The notes under the pieces are model-generated. The model was not told where the DNA came from. It worked only from the letters and a program-made list of their open reading frames with translations, and did no database searches. Below are positions 1 to 10,650 of a stretch of 64,000 bases of DNA, piece after piece (positions within the stretch are counted from its first letter, which is position 1; each line of letters begins with the position of its first letter). Source of the stretch: Terana coerulea (Eukaryota > Basidiomycota > Agaricomycetes > Polyporales > Phanerochaetaceae); assembly GCA_024811115.1 (NCBI GenBank), contig JAKOGH010000035.1, forward strand, positions 124,001 through 188,000. The letters are read 5' to 3'. The translations under genes and the position numbers were made by a program.

Positions 1-986
1 TCTTCGACAAGCCGATCGAACAAAACGAAGAAGAATATGAGAAGATGCTTGAGATCGAGGCCGCCAAGGTATGGAATTTTCCACGGATGCCTGATTTGAC
101 TGTATCTCAAACATATCTAGATTCCCGGTTACGAGCGTGACTCACTTCTTGTAACGAAGCACGCCGTAAGCCAAGAGGCTGGCGTTGTCGATGCATACAA
201 GCACATCACCCCCGTCGTCGACACCGATGTCTACATGCTGTGGCTTCGTTCCCTCGTCATTTCCAAGGGCGGCAAGGTGGTTACCGAGCACATCTCTGGC
301 GACCTGTTCGAGCACGAAGACGAGCTACTGGAGCGTTTCGAGGCACAATGCATCCTCAACGCTACTGGTCTCGGCGCTTTCGAAGCTGCGGGCGACAAGA
401 CAGTGTATCCTCTGCGTGGTGCACTCATCCGGGTCGTAAACGACGGTACGATGTTCCCGAAGGTCACCGAAGCCCTCGTGGTCGCAAATGACTACAGCAA
501 ACGCGACGAAGATGGCGGCATTGTCTTCATCGTTCCTCGCAACGATAAGACACTCATTTTAGGTGGTGAGTACTTTATCCAATACACGGAGACTGCTCAA
601 GTTGCCAACATATCGGATTTCCAGGTATTGCCCAATCAAATGAGCCCAACCTCGACTTGACGCTCGACAGCCCGGAGATGCGACGGATGCGCACTCGCTG
701 CAACCGTTTCGTCCCGGGACTCGAGAACGCGGAGCTCGATTCTCACTCGCCCATCGTGCAAGGCCTCCGGCCTGCTCGCGGCGAGAACGTTCGCGTAGAA
801 CGGGAGCTGCGCAGGAAGGCCGATGGCTCGTTAAGCAGGATCGTTCACTCGTACGGCCAGGGTGGCTCAGGATTCACGCTGTCATTCGGTTGTGCCGGAG
901 ATGTGCTGAGCTTGGTGGAGGAGGCGGAGGCAGGCGTTGCACCCACTCCGCTGAAGTCGGAGGGTTGGTCGCAATGCACGATATAA
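1..986 (+). CDS. D-amino-acid-oxidase-family flavoenzyme, 3' part (DAO copy 1)
   Basis: The gene enters from the left edge of the window. Three exons can be followed: up to 68, 121-565 and 625-986, with gtatgg...ctag and gtgagt...ccag introns, and the frame stays open to TAA at 984-986. The family oxidises D-amino acids to 2-oxo acids, ammonia and hydrogen peroxide using FAD. The sequence holds the DAO signature near the C-terminus (VHSYGQGGSGF...G) and the preceding GLRPAR segment, which should supply the substrate-carboxylate arginine. The N-terminal FAD-binding GGGVTGLT exon lies outside the window. It resembles copies 3 and 4 (EQNEEEYEKMLEIE; C-terminus KSEGWSQCTI) more than copies 2 and 5. 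No disruption is visible in the part shown. The C-terminus is not a peroxisomal SKL-type signal. Substrate preference cannot be told. Confidence 0.85.
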
Positions 987-1302
987 CAAGAGTTCGAGCA
1001 TTTTATCAGCACAGTTAGAGATATTCTACATCATACTAGTATATAATTTATTTCATCGTACTTGAACAGTATCTATTCAACCTCCTTAACAGGCGCGCTC
1101 GACAGCAACGTTGCGCCGAGGTTGTTGAATACATATCATTCTGCATTGCCCGAGGGAGTACAGATTTAGAGTCGAAAATATGGGAGTTGCGCATGCAATA
1201 TTTGTGACGGGCTGCAGCCAAATAGTTACGCTCATTAGAAAGCGCTGAGCTGTTCGCAGGCTATTTGAGTCGTTGCTCAGAACGCATGTGCTGTAAATTG
1301 GC

Positions 1303-3640
1303 CTATACATCGAGACCAGCTGGTGTGCTTCTATTAATGTTCTTCCACGCATGGGCAGCCCGCAATAGTTTTAAAGACGACATTTCCGCCTCATCCTCGT
1401 CATTCTTGAATACGAGTTGATCGTCTGAGTAGAATGAAGTTCTGTCAGCGTGGTGAATCAATGCAGCATGAGGGTATACGTACCTTCAACCGCCGTTCCG
1501 ACCAAGTCGTCAGCTTGCCGAGCTCTTGGGACAGGCATCATACGCTCGACCTTGGCAATGTCTTCAAGCTTACCGTATTCTTCCTCAAGTCTTTTCCACG
1601 CATGTAATAGTTCCAATCGCTAGAACACATGAGACATAGGTACTAGAGAGATCATGGCAGATAGACGTACTTCATGCTTGAGACCCTTCAATCTGAGGTC
1701 CTGATAGCCGCGTTTGAAGACACGCCTCGCTAATTCCATGTCGCCTGGTACCATCTTGACACTTGTGTCCCCGCCTTGATCCTCCCAATCCTTCTGTGGT
1801 GCACACATCGCCGCGGCTTCAAGGTGAGCGTACGATGCCCAGACCTTGACAGATGCGCTCGCTGCGACGAGTCGTTCGTACAGCTCGCGGGCCCGCGCCC
1901 GCTCGCCTTCCGCCGCTTCGAGGTCAATGTACTTCTTCCAGAGCAGCTCGGGCGCGGCCAGTGTAGGCCGAGAGATACCGAGTTCGAACACGGCGCGTGC
2001 GCGTGTCAGGTCACCCAGCTGTGCCTCGAACTCGGCGAAGCGTAACCAAGCACCAGCGTTCGTGGGATTGTACTGCGAGGAAGACGTCAGTTCAAAATTC
2101 TGGAGCACTGTGAGAAGCCTGTATACATACCTCTATGTACTTCTGATACAGCGTTCGCGCACGATCGGATTCCCCAAGCTGCAAGGTGATTAGTGTGATG
2201 CTATAGATGACATAGAAGACGTGCATGCATACCTTCACTTCCAGTGCAATGTACCCTTTAAATAGAGCACCTTTAGGGCACATCCCAATCGCCGCTCCCA
2301 GCATCTTCCTCGCCCTATCAATTTCCAGTCGTCGAATCTCGAAGTGAGCATACTGGAGCCAGACCTTGCGAACGTAAATTGTTTGTGCGGTATAAGCTTC
2401 AGTGCCCCTTCGTAGATGTGCCGAGCTCGTGTGCAGTCCTGACGTATCAGTTAGCCCTGTATGACCTAGACATGACGAGCAAGGCCACTCACTTCTGCGT
2501 CAGACTCCTCGAATAGGGCATAGTTGAGCCACAGGAAGATGTATCTTCGCCAACTGTGCTTTCTGCTCTCGGGAGGAATCTGCGCAACAGCGCGTTCATA
2601 CACCTCACGTACCCGGGTAATGGCCCGCTGTCTAATTTCCCCTGTGAGCGCGTTCGTGCGTGTGTCTCGCAAGGCATTTTCCTCCAGATTCGCGTAGTCG
2701 ATCCATGCATCGTAGTTTCTCCCTTTGCGTGATAGCAACTTCTCGTAGTGCATCCGCTGCTTGTTGACGGCAGTGGTTTCGGCGGAAGCGTACGCTCCAT
2801 ACTGGGCTTCAAACTGAGCATATGCTGTATACAGTGGGCTTGATTCCTTACGCAAAAGACTACTCGATAGAGCGATCTATATGGTGCTTAGTATGCTGAA
2901 AGAGTGCTGGCAATACATAGGGTTCTTACCTTATATATGCCGCGCGCCCGCTCGAACTCCTTCTGTTGAGTTTCCACCTTCGCAAAAGCGACGACAACAT
3001 CTCGAGCCGCCTCGATATCTTGCTCGTTGTCGCCAATGAACTTGATGGCTGTCTGAAACACCTCCCTTGCTTTCGTCAGGTTCCCCATCGCTCTTCAAAG
3101 CCTCCCCATTTGATCCATGCGTGTGGGCTAGGCCGGGCTGCAACCCATCGCTCGAAGATTGCGCTTGCCCTGTTGTGCTCAGCGTAACGCTCCTCGAACT
3201 CGATGTAGGCAAGCCAGGCTTCGTCGCCCGGCGTGTATTTCATCCATCGCTCGAATACCTGGCGCACACCTGATATGTTTTCTAGTTGTTCCTCGAAGAA
3301 AATATACCTGTGCCACAGCGTGGCTACTCGTGGAAGGAGGGTGACAGCGCGGTCGAGAATGCAGCGAGCATGTTCAACGTTACGAGCCTTCATCTCCACC
3401 TCTACGTAGCTGAGCCAGAGTTCGACGCTCTGCGCATTGACGTCCAGAGCCCGTTCAAAGATGGAACGCGCCCGAGGGAGCTCCATTTGACTAGCTTCCC
3501 AGCTCGCATATTGTAGCCATTCGCGTCTGTGGAATAGTCAGTAGTTATTCTGGACTGATTCGAACCGCCACATACATATTTGCCGTGTCATCCCTGGTTC
3601 TTCGCTCAAGCACCTCCCGAGTTCTTGCCTGGTACTCCAT
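1303..3640 (-). pseudogene. CLF1: CLF1/crooked-neck-like HAT-repeat splicing factor, 5'-truncated and frameshifted
   Basis: Reading the minus strand gives tandem HAT (half-a-TPR) repeats such as ARSIFERALDV, RAVTLLPRVATLWHRYIFFE, REVYERAVAQIPP and FTRARAVFELG-like units, ending in RAAHAWKNINRS before TAG at 1303-1305. This is the Clf1/crooked neck scaffold of the Prp19-associated splicing complex. Three things are wrong. The first methionine (3640) begins inside the first HAT repeat, and the usual N-terminal stretch of roughly 50 residues is missing, with an in-frame stop and no clear acceptor just upstream. The frame slips by one base near 3075-3085 (between FEER and [10 protein letters not shown]) and again near 2364-2368 (KQFTFA to [12 protein letters not shown]), with no intron to explain it. 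Short introns elsewhere are well formed, for example 3575 down to about 3528. Since CLF1 is normally single-copy and essential, I read this as a partial extra copy, assuming the frameshifts are not sequencing errors. Confidence 0.75.
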
Positions 3641-5532
3641 CACGAAAGAGGTTTTAGTTTATATTGTGTTAGATAGGGCATATAGCAATGATAGCCCCAT
3701 TGACTTCCCTCGACATATATTGTACTACATACCCAGGTTTTGGCTATGGGCTGTAACAGGGGGCTATCGTGCCTTTGCTATGACTCACTATGAACAGCAG
3801 CTACACGGCGCGTGAATCAAAATGCCGGATTGGGGGAGAGTGACTTATTGATTACATAATTCGAGGATGTTTATTTACACATGAATTACATTGCAAATAG
3901 CGGCGAACCGCAGTACAGAACAGGGATGAGTATCTACTGTGGTCCGAGTCCGTTACGCTACCAGTACCAGTACTCGAGGCCAAGGTCTCGGGCTTCGTGA
4001 ATCAGAGGTCAGTTGCAAATTCTTGTGAAGAAGATAATATTTACATACACACACAGCTGCACATACGAAACCCTGAAGTCCCGAGCCTGTAGAGAAGAGT
4101 GAGTGCTGGGGGCGGTCCTTGTTCGCAGCAACACAAGGACTCACTAGCAGTCCAGAAAGCCATCACTGCTGGAGTATTGGCAGCATTGTGGGCCACTGGA
4201 CATTGCTGTCCATGCATAGCTGCTCCAGTGTAGTCAGTGACTCGTGAGTGTTGCTGATAGTAGTAGCAATACATGTAAAATCTGGGACTTACTGTGGTGT
4301 ATGCAGGTGAGATGCGGACTTCAGAGGCGATGGCAGACAGCACGTCTTTTGTACGTCGCGCGTGAAGACCCGGAATCGGTCTCTCGGGCGCTCAGGTCAC
4401 GCCGTTAGTGAAGGGGCGATAGAAAAGGACCGAGGTACGTACAATTTTAGGTGCAGGCGCAGAGCCTCAGCTCCGTGCATGCTCGGGTATAGAATGCCAG
4501 AGCGAATGGCTTCTCGCATAGGCTCACATAAACTCTAATAGAACTTAGTCAGCCAACTGGAAGCTCCTCGAGAAGAAGGCATCTACTCGCGGTTCTCAGA
4601 GACCGTAGTAGAGCGGATCATGTACTGTAGAGCATCATAGGCTCTACTAGCCTATCATATCTTTTTTCTTTCAATGGATAACTCCGAGTACGTACCATAG
4701 ACAACATCAACTATGTAATTGAAACCCCTTTCCTGATGTCGTGAAGCTCCCCATAGCCTCTTACATGGTCAAGCTGCTTACTTTCGTGACCCCGGCCTCC
4801 CCGGTGCTCCTGAGTATCTCAAGTAACCATTCTGCGGTGATTTGGACAGTGGCGAGTTCGCGATTTTTGACCGACAGTACGCTATTGTCTTGCATTGTCT
4901 CGAAACGTACTAGTATCCGGTCGGTCGCTGGCCGTGCTCGTATGTCGAATTGTGAAGGGCCCGCTCACTGCTGCGAACAGATGGTAGCAGGTAAGGAGCA
5001 GCCAGGAGATGTAGTTATAGTAGAGAGAAATATGGTGCGTCTTGAGTCCAGGTTGAGCTCAGAATGAGTGCTATGCATGAGTCGAAGAGTGTCAGTCCAG
5101 CGGAGCCGGTGTACAGCCAGCAGGGACAAGTCATGGTCTGTGACTCCGGACTACTAGTAAGTTACAAGATGAAGCCACACGGATCAACGCTCTGTGATCC
5201 GGCTACGGGAAAGCTCTTCACCTTCATGGCGCCTTTGTGGCAACGCGTACGGCGCACGCGCCAGCTTTGGTTGGCACGACCTCGTTCAAACTTCAGCTTC
5301 AACGTTTCAACGTTAACGTTAGGCTCTCGTCCTGACCACCGTCACGTTCCTGTTGACTCCATTTGGTTTGACGTTCTCTCTTCAACACTCCCACTAGTCA
5401 ATACGCGCAATCGTACGGGTATTGTGAGTTTCTTCTACCAAGGGATAGCAATGAAAGACAGGCTAACAAAATCTTTTGTGTAATGACAGCCAGACCAGCA
5501 CACGTACTCGGCGTGCTTACTGTTCGTGCCGC
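3641..5532. other. Gene-poor stretch of about 1.9 kb
   Basis: Only short, low-quality open frames are present (up to about 139 codons at 5064-5483), without recognisable domains, codon bias or consistent splice sites. A perfect 7-base inverted repeat lies at 4627-4633/4641-4647. It separates the broken CLF1 copy from the broken F-box copy and looks like decaying sequence. No transposon proteins or terminal repeats were seen. Confidence 0.5.
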
Positions 5533-7253
5533 ATGACTGGACGCAATGAAATACCCGACTTACCTTTGGATCTTCTCGGCCCCATACTTGCATTCCTTCA
5601 TCCCTCGCATGGGCTTGTCCCTACAAAATAGCCGTTCGCTCATGCACACTTGTCTGCCGGTTATGGAGAGATATTGTCCAACCATATCTATGGCAAGACT
5701 GCGCCTTCGAATTTGGGCCCAATACCGTGTGGGACTCTGACTCATGGCATGGCTATACCGAGCTTGAGGAGATACCGGAGCGAGGATGGGAGACAGACGA
5801 GCAGGGCTGGATGCAGCACAACAGTTCGCTGGCGGATTTCTGCGACTTTCTGCATCAATCTCCCAAGATTTGTCGCCACATCAAATCCTTGACATTGGTC
5901 TTGTCAGCACATAAGCCCTTGGATCCACTCTTCGCACGTCCGCCGACTTTGACTGTAGTTCTTGCCATTGACGTCGCTCTCTTCCGGGCAATCATTGCGC
6001 TACTTCCTCATCTGCAGGACTTAACGATGGTCCGACTACTCCTACGGCAGGGCTCCCTGGAAATAAAAGAAATTCCGGATCGCGGTCCCTTCATCTCAAG
6101 CCTGACCACCAGCCTGACCACCCTTATGTTGATCTGCAGAATGTACCTGGGGCTCGTTCTCCGATTCCGAGCCAACGGGTGATAAAGGAGGGGGTGCTCC
6201 ACTTGTTCATGGACTGTTTTACAAGCTTACATGCGCTACGAGCTTGTGGGTATCTGATTGATATTGAGGAAACAGCTACTCCTGGTCTTGCGCCGTTGTT
6301 CTCCGTCCAACTTGAACACCTCAATCTAGACCAGTGCATAGTCTCTCCGGGCCTTTTCGCCCGGTTAAGGGAATCCAATTCGTTGCAGGCGACTCTGAAA
6401 TGGCTTCAATACATCCCAGACGCGTTCCAGTACACGCATGTTCAACAACACTCCCATGCGATGCCTGAACTTCAAAAACTCATTCAGGCCACTGGACCTA
6501 CATTGTCACACCTAGTGTTCACAATCAGCGTGGAAACCATTCGTAAGAGCTTCTACCTTCATGATTTTGGTATACATATTCATGAGCCCTTCCTGGCGTA
6601 GTTGTATTGCCGAGTCTTAACCTGGAATACTCCGCCGTCTTGGAAGACTTGACTCTGTGCCTTCTCATACGCAATAATGATGAAGCAAGGATGGTGTGGG
6701 AGAGCGTAGCTGCAGTACTTTCTACCTGTATGCGAGGGTGCAACCGTCTGCAATTGGTGACGTTTTCGCTCATCACCGGAAGTCCTGCAACTGCATGCGT
6801 AGATAAGGATATGCTCCATCCAATTGAGGATGTGTTCATAGAGCTGAACAAGAAGACTGGAAAGACAGTCTTATGCTGGCGCCATGTGGCTGCCGCTACA
6901 AGTACAGGCTGGACGACTCGTGATGAAATGGGTTGGCCTAAGCTAGCTCAAGTATTTCCCAGGCTCTTCAAGAAACCAAGGTTATTTCGCGTTCATGGGC
7001 GCCCCAGAAGGTTAGGCAGTGAGTAGCTCAGCCAATGCCAGTTGTGTGCTGGAATGGTTTCTCGTACTAACAACCCGACTATTGCCAGGTGGTGGCAGAG
7101 AGGTTGTGCCCTGATATCGAGTTTTCAAGAAAGCTTCGCGCGGGCTATGATCAGCTCGTGAACCGAGGGTGGATAAGGATGGAATCCGACAAGTGCACGC
7201 AGGATGTTAAGTCGAATTGGACAGGACTTAAGTGCCAGAGTGCCGCAAAGTAG
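5533..7253 (+). pseudogene. F-box/leucine-rich-type protein, decayed copy
   Basis: It starts like a normal F-box gene (MTGRNEIPDLPLDLLGPILA), the motif that recruits SKP1 in SCF ubiquitin ligases. The frame then shifts within the F-box, and the original frame hits TAG after VPTK at about 5630. Homology to the intact-looking paralogue at 12713 continues in other frames: SLADFCDFLHQSPKICRHIK around 5830-5890, ESNSLQATLKWL around 6380, CVDKDMLHPIEDVF around 6800 and WPKLAQVFPRLF around 6940. A stop ends the frame at 6599-6601 in the middle of this homology. A last exon after a gtgagt...gccag intron can be read to TAG at 7251-7253. At least two lesions make it unlikely to encode a full protein. 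The paralogue lies on the same strand downstream of a DAO gene. Confidence 0.75.
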
Positions 7254-7432
7254 CTGTGAATATGTCTATATCACTTGCACCCACGCCAACTCCCATCGCA
7301 TGCAATTCTATACATATACGTCTTAAGCATGGTAAATATAAATGACGGGAAATCAAGGACTGAAGAGGCTGCATTAATGTATGGTAATAAATAACGGCGA
7401 TCAAAGCGATCCAAGATTCTAGAAAACAAATC

Positions 7433-8945
7433 TCATGCTGTCACTGCCGCACAGACATGCTCCAACTTCAGAGGTGTCGGAGCGATTCCAGCATTCACCT
7501 CCTCCACCAGTGCAAGAACATCTCCAGCGCATCCAAAAGACAGGGTGAATCCGGACCCACCCTGGCCATACGAGTGGACAATCCTGCTCAACGAGCCGTC
7601 GGCCTTCCTCCGGAGCTCGCGCTCCACCCGCACATTCTCGCCGCGAGCGGGCCGGAGACCTTGCACAATAGGAGAGTGAGGATCGAGTTCCGCGTTCTCG
7701 AGTCCCGGGACGAAGCGGTTGCAGCGAGCTCGCATCCTGCGCATTTCTGGGCTATCGAGCGTCAAATCCAGGTTGGGCTCATGTGATTGAGCAATCCCTG
7801 CACGTAAATTTGAGTTGGTGGGCCGTCACTTAATAGAACAGGAAAGCAGAATATGTACCTCCAAGGATGAGGGTCGTGTCGTTGCGCGGCACAATGAAGA
7901 CAATACCGCCGTCCTCGTCCCGTTTACTGTAGTCGTTGGCAACAACGAGGGCTTCCGTGACCTTCTGGAACTTGGTTCCGTCGTTGACGACCCGAATAAG
8001 CGCACCGCGCAGAGGGTACACCGTCTTGTCGCCCGCGGCTTCAAACGCGCCGAGGCCAGTCGCATCGACGATGTATTGGGCGTCGAAACGCTGGAGAAGT
8101 TCGTCTTCATGCTCGAGCAGGTCGCCGGAGATGTGCTCGGTGACGACCTTGCCGCCCTTGGCTTGAACGAGGTCGCGCAGCCACATCATGTACGCATCGG
8201 TATCAACCACCGGCGATATGTGCTTGTAGGCATCGACGACGCCGGCCTCTTGGCTCACTGCATGCTTCGTGACCAGCTCGGAGTCGCGCTCATAGCCAGG
8301 AATCTATAAATGATTCAGGTCAAAAGAAGCATTCCTCCGAGACCAATCCCGTACCTTGGCAGCCTCGATCTCGACCATCTTCTCGTACTCTTCCTCATTC
8401 TCTTCGATCGGCTTGTCGAAGAAGAAGTTCGCCACCCTCAACCGGATTCCGTGGCCAGCCGGGCCGTCGATGGGAAGCACTTTGTTCAACTTCTCGAAGG
8501 CGCGGTACGACGTCTGGCACCAGACCTTGGAAAGCGTCAGCGAAATGACGTCCGTGTGCCTGCCGCAGACAGCCGGCGGCCATTCCCACCTGTCGAACAT
8601 TTGTGAGCATATGAGGGTCGTATCCAGCATTTGCCAAAGACATACAGAGCACCAGCAATCTGGGAGGTGATGCGATTTTCCAATGATGCCCAGCGCTCAG
8701 AGACAACCGTGACTGAGTAGCCGGCGTCGATCAGGGCCCAAGCAGTCTGTTGGTCCACAATCAGCCTCGGTGTTTTACACTCATCCACTGGGACCCACCG
8801 TCAGGCCAGTGACACCACCGCCGACAACAAGCACACGCTTGTCGGCGTATTTTGATTGGTTGGGGTTGACACCCTCGCAGACAACAAGCTCGCCGTTGAC
8901 CTTGGAGAGGTAGACGTTGGAAATGGAAGTAGCTTGGGAAGACAT
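7433..8945 (-). CDS. D-amino-acid-oxidase-family flavoenzyme, complete (DAO copy 2)
   Basis: This is the only DAO copy that can be read intact from start to stop. Five exons on the minus strand (8945-8799, 8746-8646, 8589-8355, 8303-7859, 7797-7433) with GT-AG introns join to 430 codons plus stop. The N-terminus holds the FAD dinucleotide-binding motif (RVLVVGGGVTGLT, near residues 37-49) followed by SQIAGALWEWPPAVCG. The C-terminal part holds GLRPAR and the DAO signature VHSYGQGGSGF. The protein should bind FAD and oxidatively deaminate D-amino acids, releasing hydrogen peroxide. At about 430 residues it is longer than the 340-370 typical of characterised DAOs. It ends in ...HVCAAVTA without a peroxisomal SKL-type signal and without an obvious signal peptide. 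It is transcribed away from copy 3, with a TATA-like box upstream at 9064-9071. Closest to copy 5. Confidence 0.88.
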
Positions 8946-10650
8946 TGTGCGCGTTGTAGTAGTCGGTAGTGGGGTTTGAGCTGTGGGTGTCTGAAGTAGT
9001 GGAGGCGAGTGGAGAAGTGAAGGAAGAGATGCTGTTGTGTTCACCTCAGCGTCGTGTCGCTCGCCTTTATAGTGTTATGCTTGTACTGCAACATAGTGCA
9101 AGCGCCTTGCGGTCCGTGCATATCAAAGCTGGCAAGACGAGAGCAGACGGCCGAAAAGATGCAACGACGTCCAGCACGGAAAAATGGCTTCTGATCAGTA
9201 ACAGAGGTATTCACCAGCGCAAGAACGGCATACACATTCAGATAATTGACAGCAGCACGACCTTCACCGCACGAGAAGACCGTGCATCGGGCCATTGCCT
9301 CGAGCGCCTGGATCTTCTGAACGAGAGCAACAAGGTCAAAGATTATAAGAACTCACTTGACAAGCATTCCAACGTATTTTAGAAATGGCTAGATCTCAGG
9401 GCAGACCGTAGACGAGCTTAAATTGTTGAGTGATCTCAGATCTGAACAGTTTGGTTTCCTGTTGGACTTCCTGCAGAGCGCGGTGCGCAGATGACACTGG
9501 CAGACGCCAGCAAGATTCGGCTACAGCCACAGTAAGCACACGCATTCTAGGCGCACGGGGGAAAAACCCTACTGTGTTGCCCTCAGGAACGTGGATGGCG
9601 AGTGCGTCATCTGCGAGTGCCAGCAAGGTCGCCTGGGCGTCTCTAACCATTTCCGTCAAATGAGCCAAAACTCTTCTTTTTCTGACCGTACCTTCTCATT
9701 AGACAACATATACCATTTGATGAGACAGCGTGTGTTTCATATGCATATTTTTTGTGCTTTTTGCCAGTTTTGTGTGTCCGTGGTCTCTGAGAACGTGGTG
9801 GTGGGAAGAAACCGACGCCACCACGGCGTCCCTCCCGAAACAGAAGGACAGACGCCGTTCCCACGCTTCTCCACTTGGCGCCGTGCGCTGTCCTTCTCCA
9901 CCTTGCTTTCGACCACCACTCAGAACTGACAAGCAAAGCTTGGCTTTAACCTCTACTGCATCAGAGCTTTCAAATTGAAACATGGGTAATTTGGTAGACG
10001 AAACGCTTGCAAAGGCATGACATCTCTCCGGCCGAACATGTGCACCGAGCCAGCGAGTATTCCACACGCTGTTCTTGATGTCTCGGCTGTGTGCCTAGAG
10101 TATCGGTGCTCAGCCATCTCATTCAGTCAGCTAATATTTTGGCTTCATTGACGAACGTGGGGAAGACGCGATGGCCACGTCAAGAAGCTGTCCTACATCG
10201 GGCTACCCGCGTCCCTCCTCGTGCAAGCGCTCACGAGACCAAGAGAATCGGTGAGTGCCAATTTTTGAATGAATTTGTAGTGGACTGTCTTGACCATAGT
10301 CAGCAGGTAAAATTTGCGAAAGCCTCGTCTCTACGGAGCTTGGCCTAGGTGACCGTACTGGTGCATGGATACCATTAGAGGCACCCTTGCATGAATGCAC
10401 ATCGCAATGGCGTCAATTACACCGGAGTACCAGCTAAATGTTTGTGTTGTGAGGCAGAAGTCTTTTCCTTTTGATGGTGGGCTCTTTTAAATTTGATTGC
10501 AGTATTTGGTAGTACTATAGGAGTGCTAGAGCCTTAAAAGCGGCTCGACAATAGCTCTACTCTCATCAGCACCTCCTCTCACGTCTTCTTCTCTCAACAC
10601 CTCCGCAGTACTACTTCCCACATCAACTCTAGTTCACATTCTAGTTCAGA
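8946..10650. other. Intergenic region of the left DAO pair, duplicated in the right arm
   Basis: About 1.7 kb between divergent DAO genes, matched in inverted orientation at 60812-62517. It carries TATA-like sites near both genes. It also contains minus-strand open frames at 9668-9396 and 9295-9041, joined by a candidate gtgagt...ttcag intron (about 9351-9312) conserved in both arms. Differences between the arms inside these frames are mostly amino-acid-changing, which argues against a constrained protein. A spliced non-coding or upstream leader transcript, or the remnant of a lost gene, would fit equally well. Confidence 0.5.
9064..9071 (-). promoter_or_regulatory. TATA box of DAO copy 2
   Basis: TATAAAGG on the minus strand, about 120 bases upstream of the start codon at 8945. 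The same motif in the same context (ACTATAAAGGCGAGCGACACG-like) precedes copy 5 at 62391. The conserved position supports a core promoter; the transcription start itself is not known. Confidence 0.55.

Noticed and set aside
3557..3566. GATTCGAACC, resembling a tRNA B box on the minus strand
   Set aside because: No A box or cloverleaf can be formed around it, and it lies in the first intron of the CLF1-like gene.
9041..9295. 84-codon frame (MARCTVFSCGEGRAAV...), conserved in the right arm
   Set aside because: Most differences between the arms change amino acids and the frame overlaps the DAO TATA box, so a protein is unlikely; kept as a non-coding finding.
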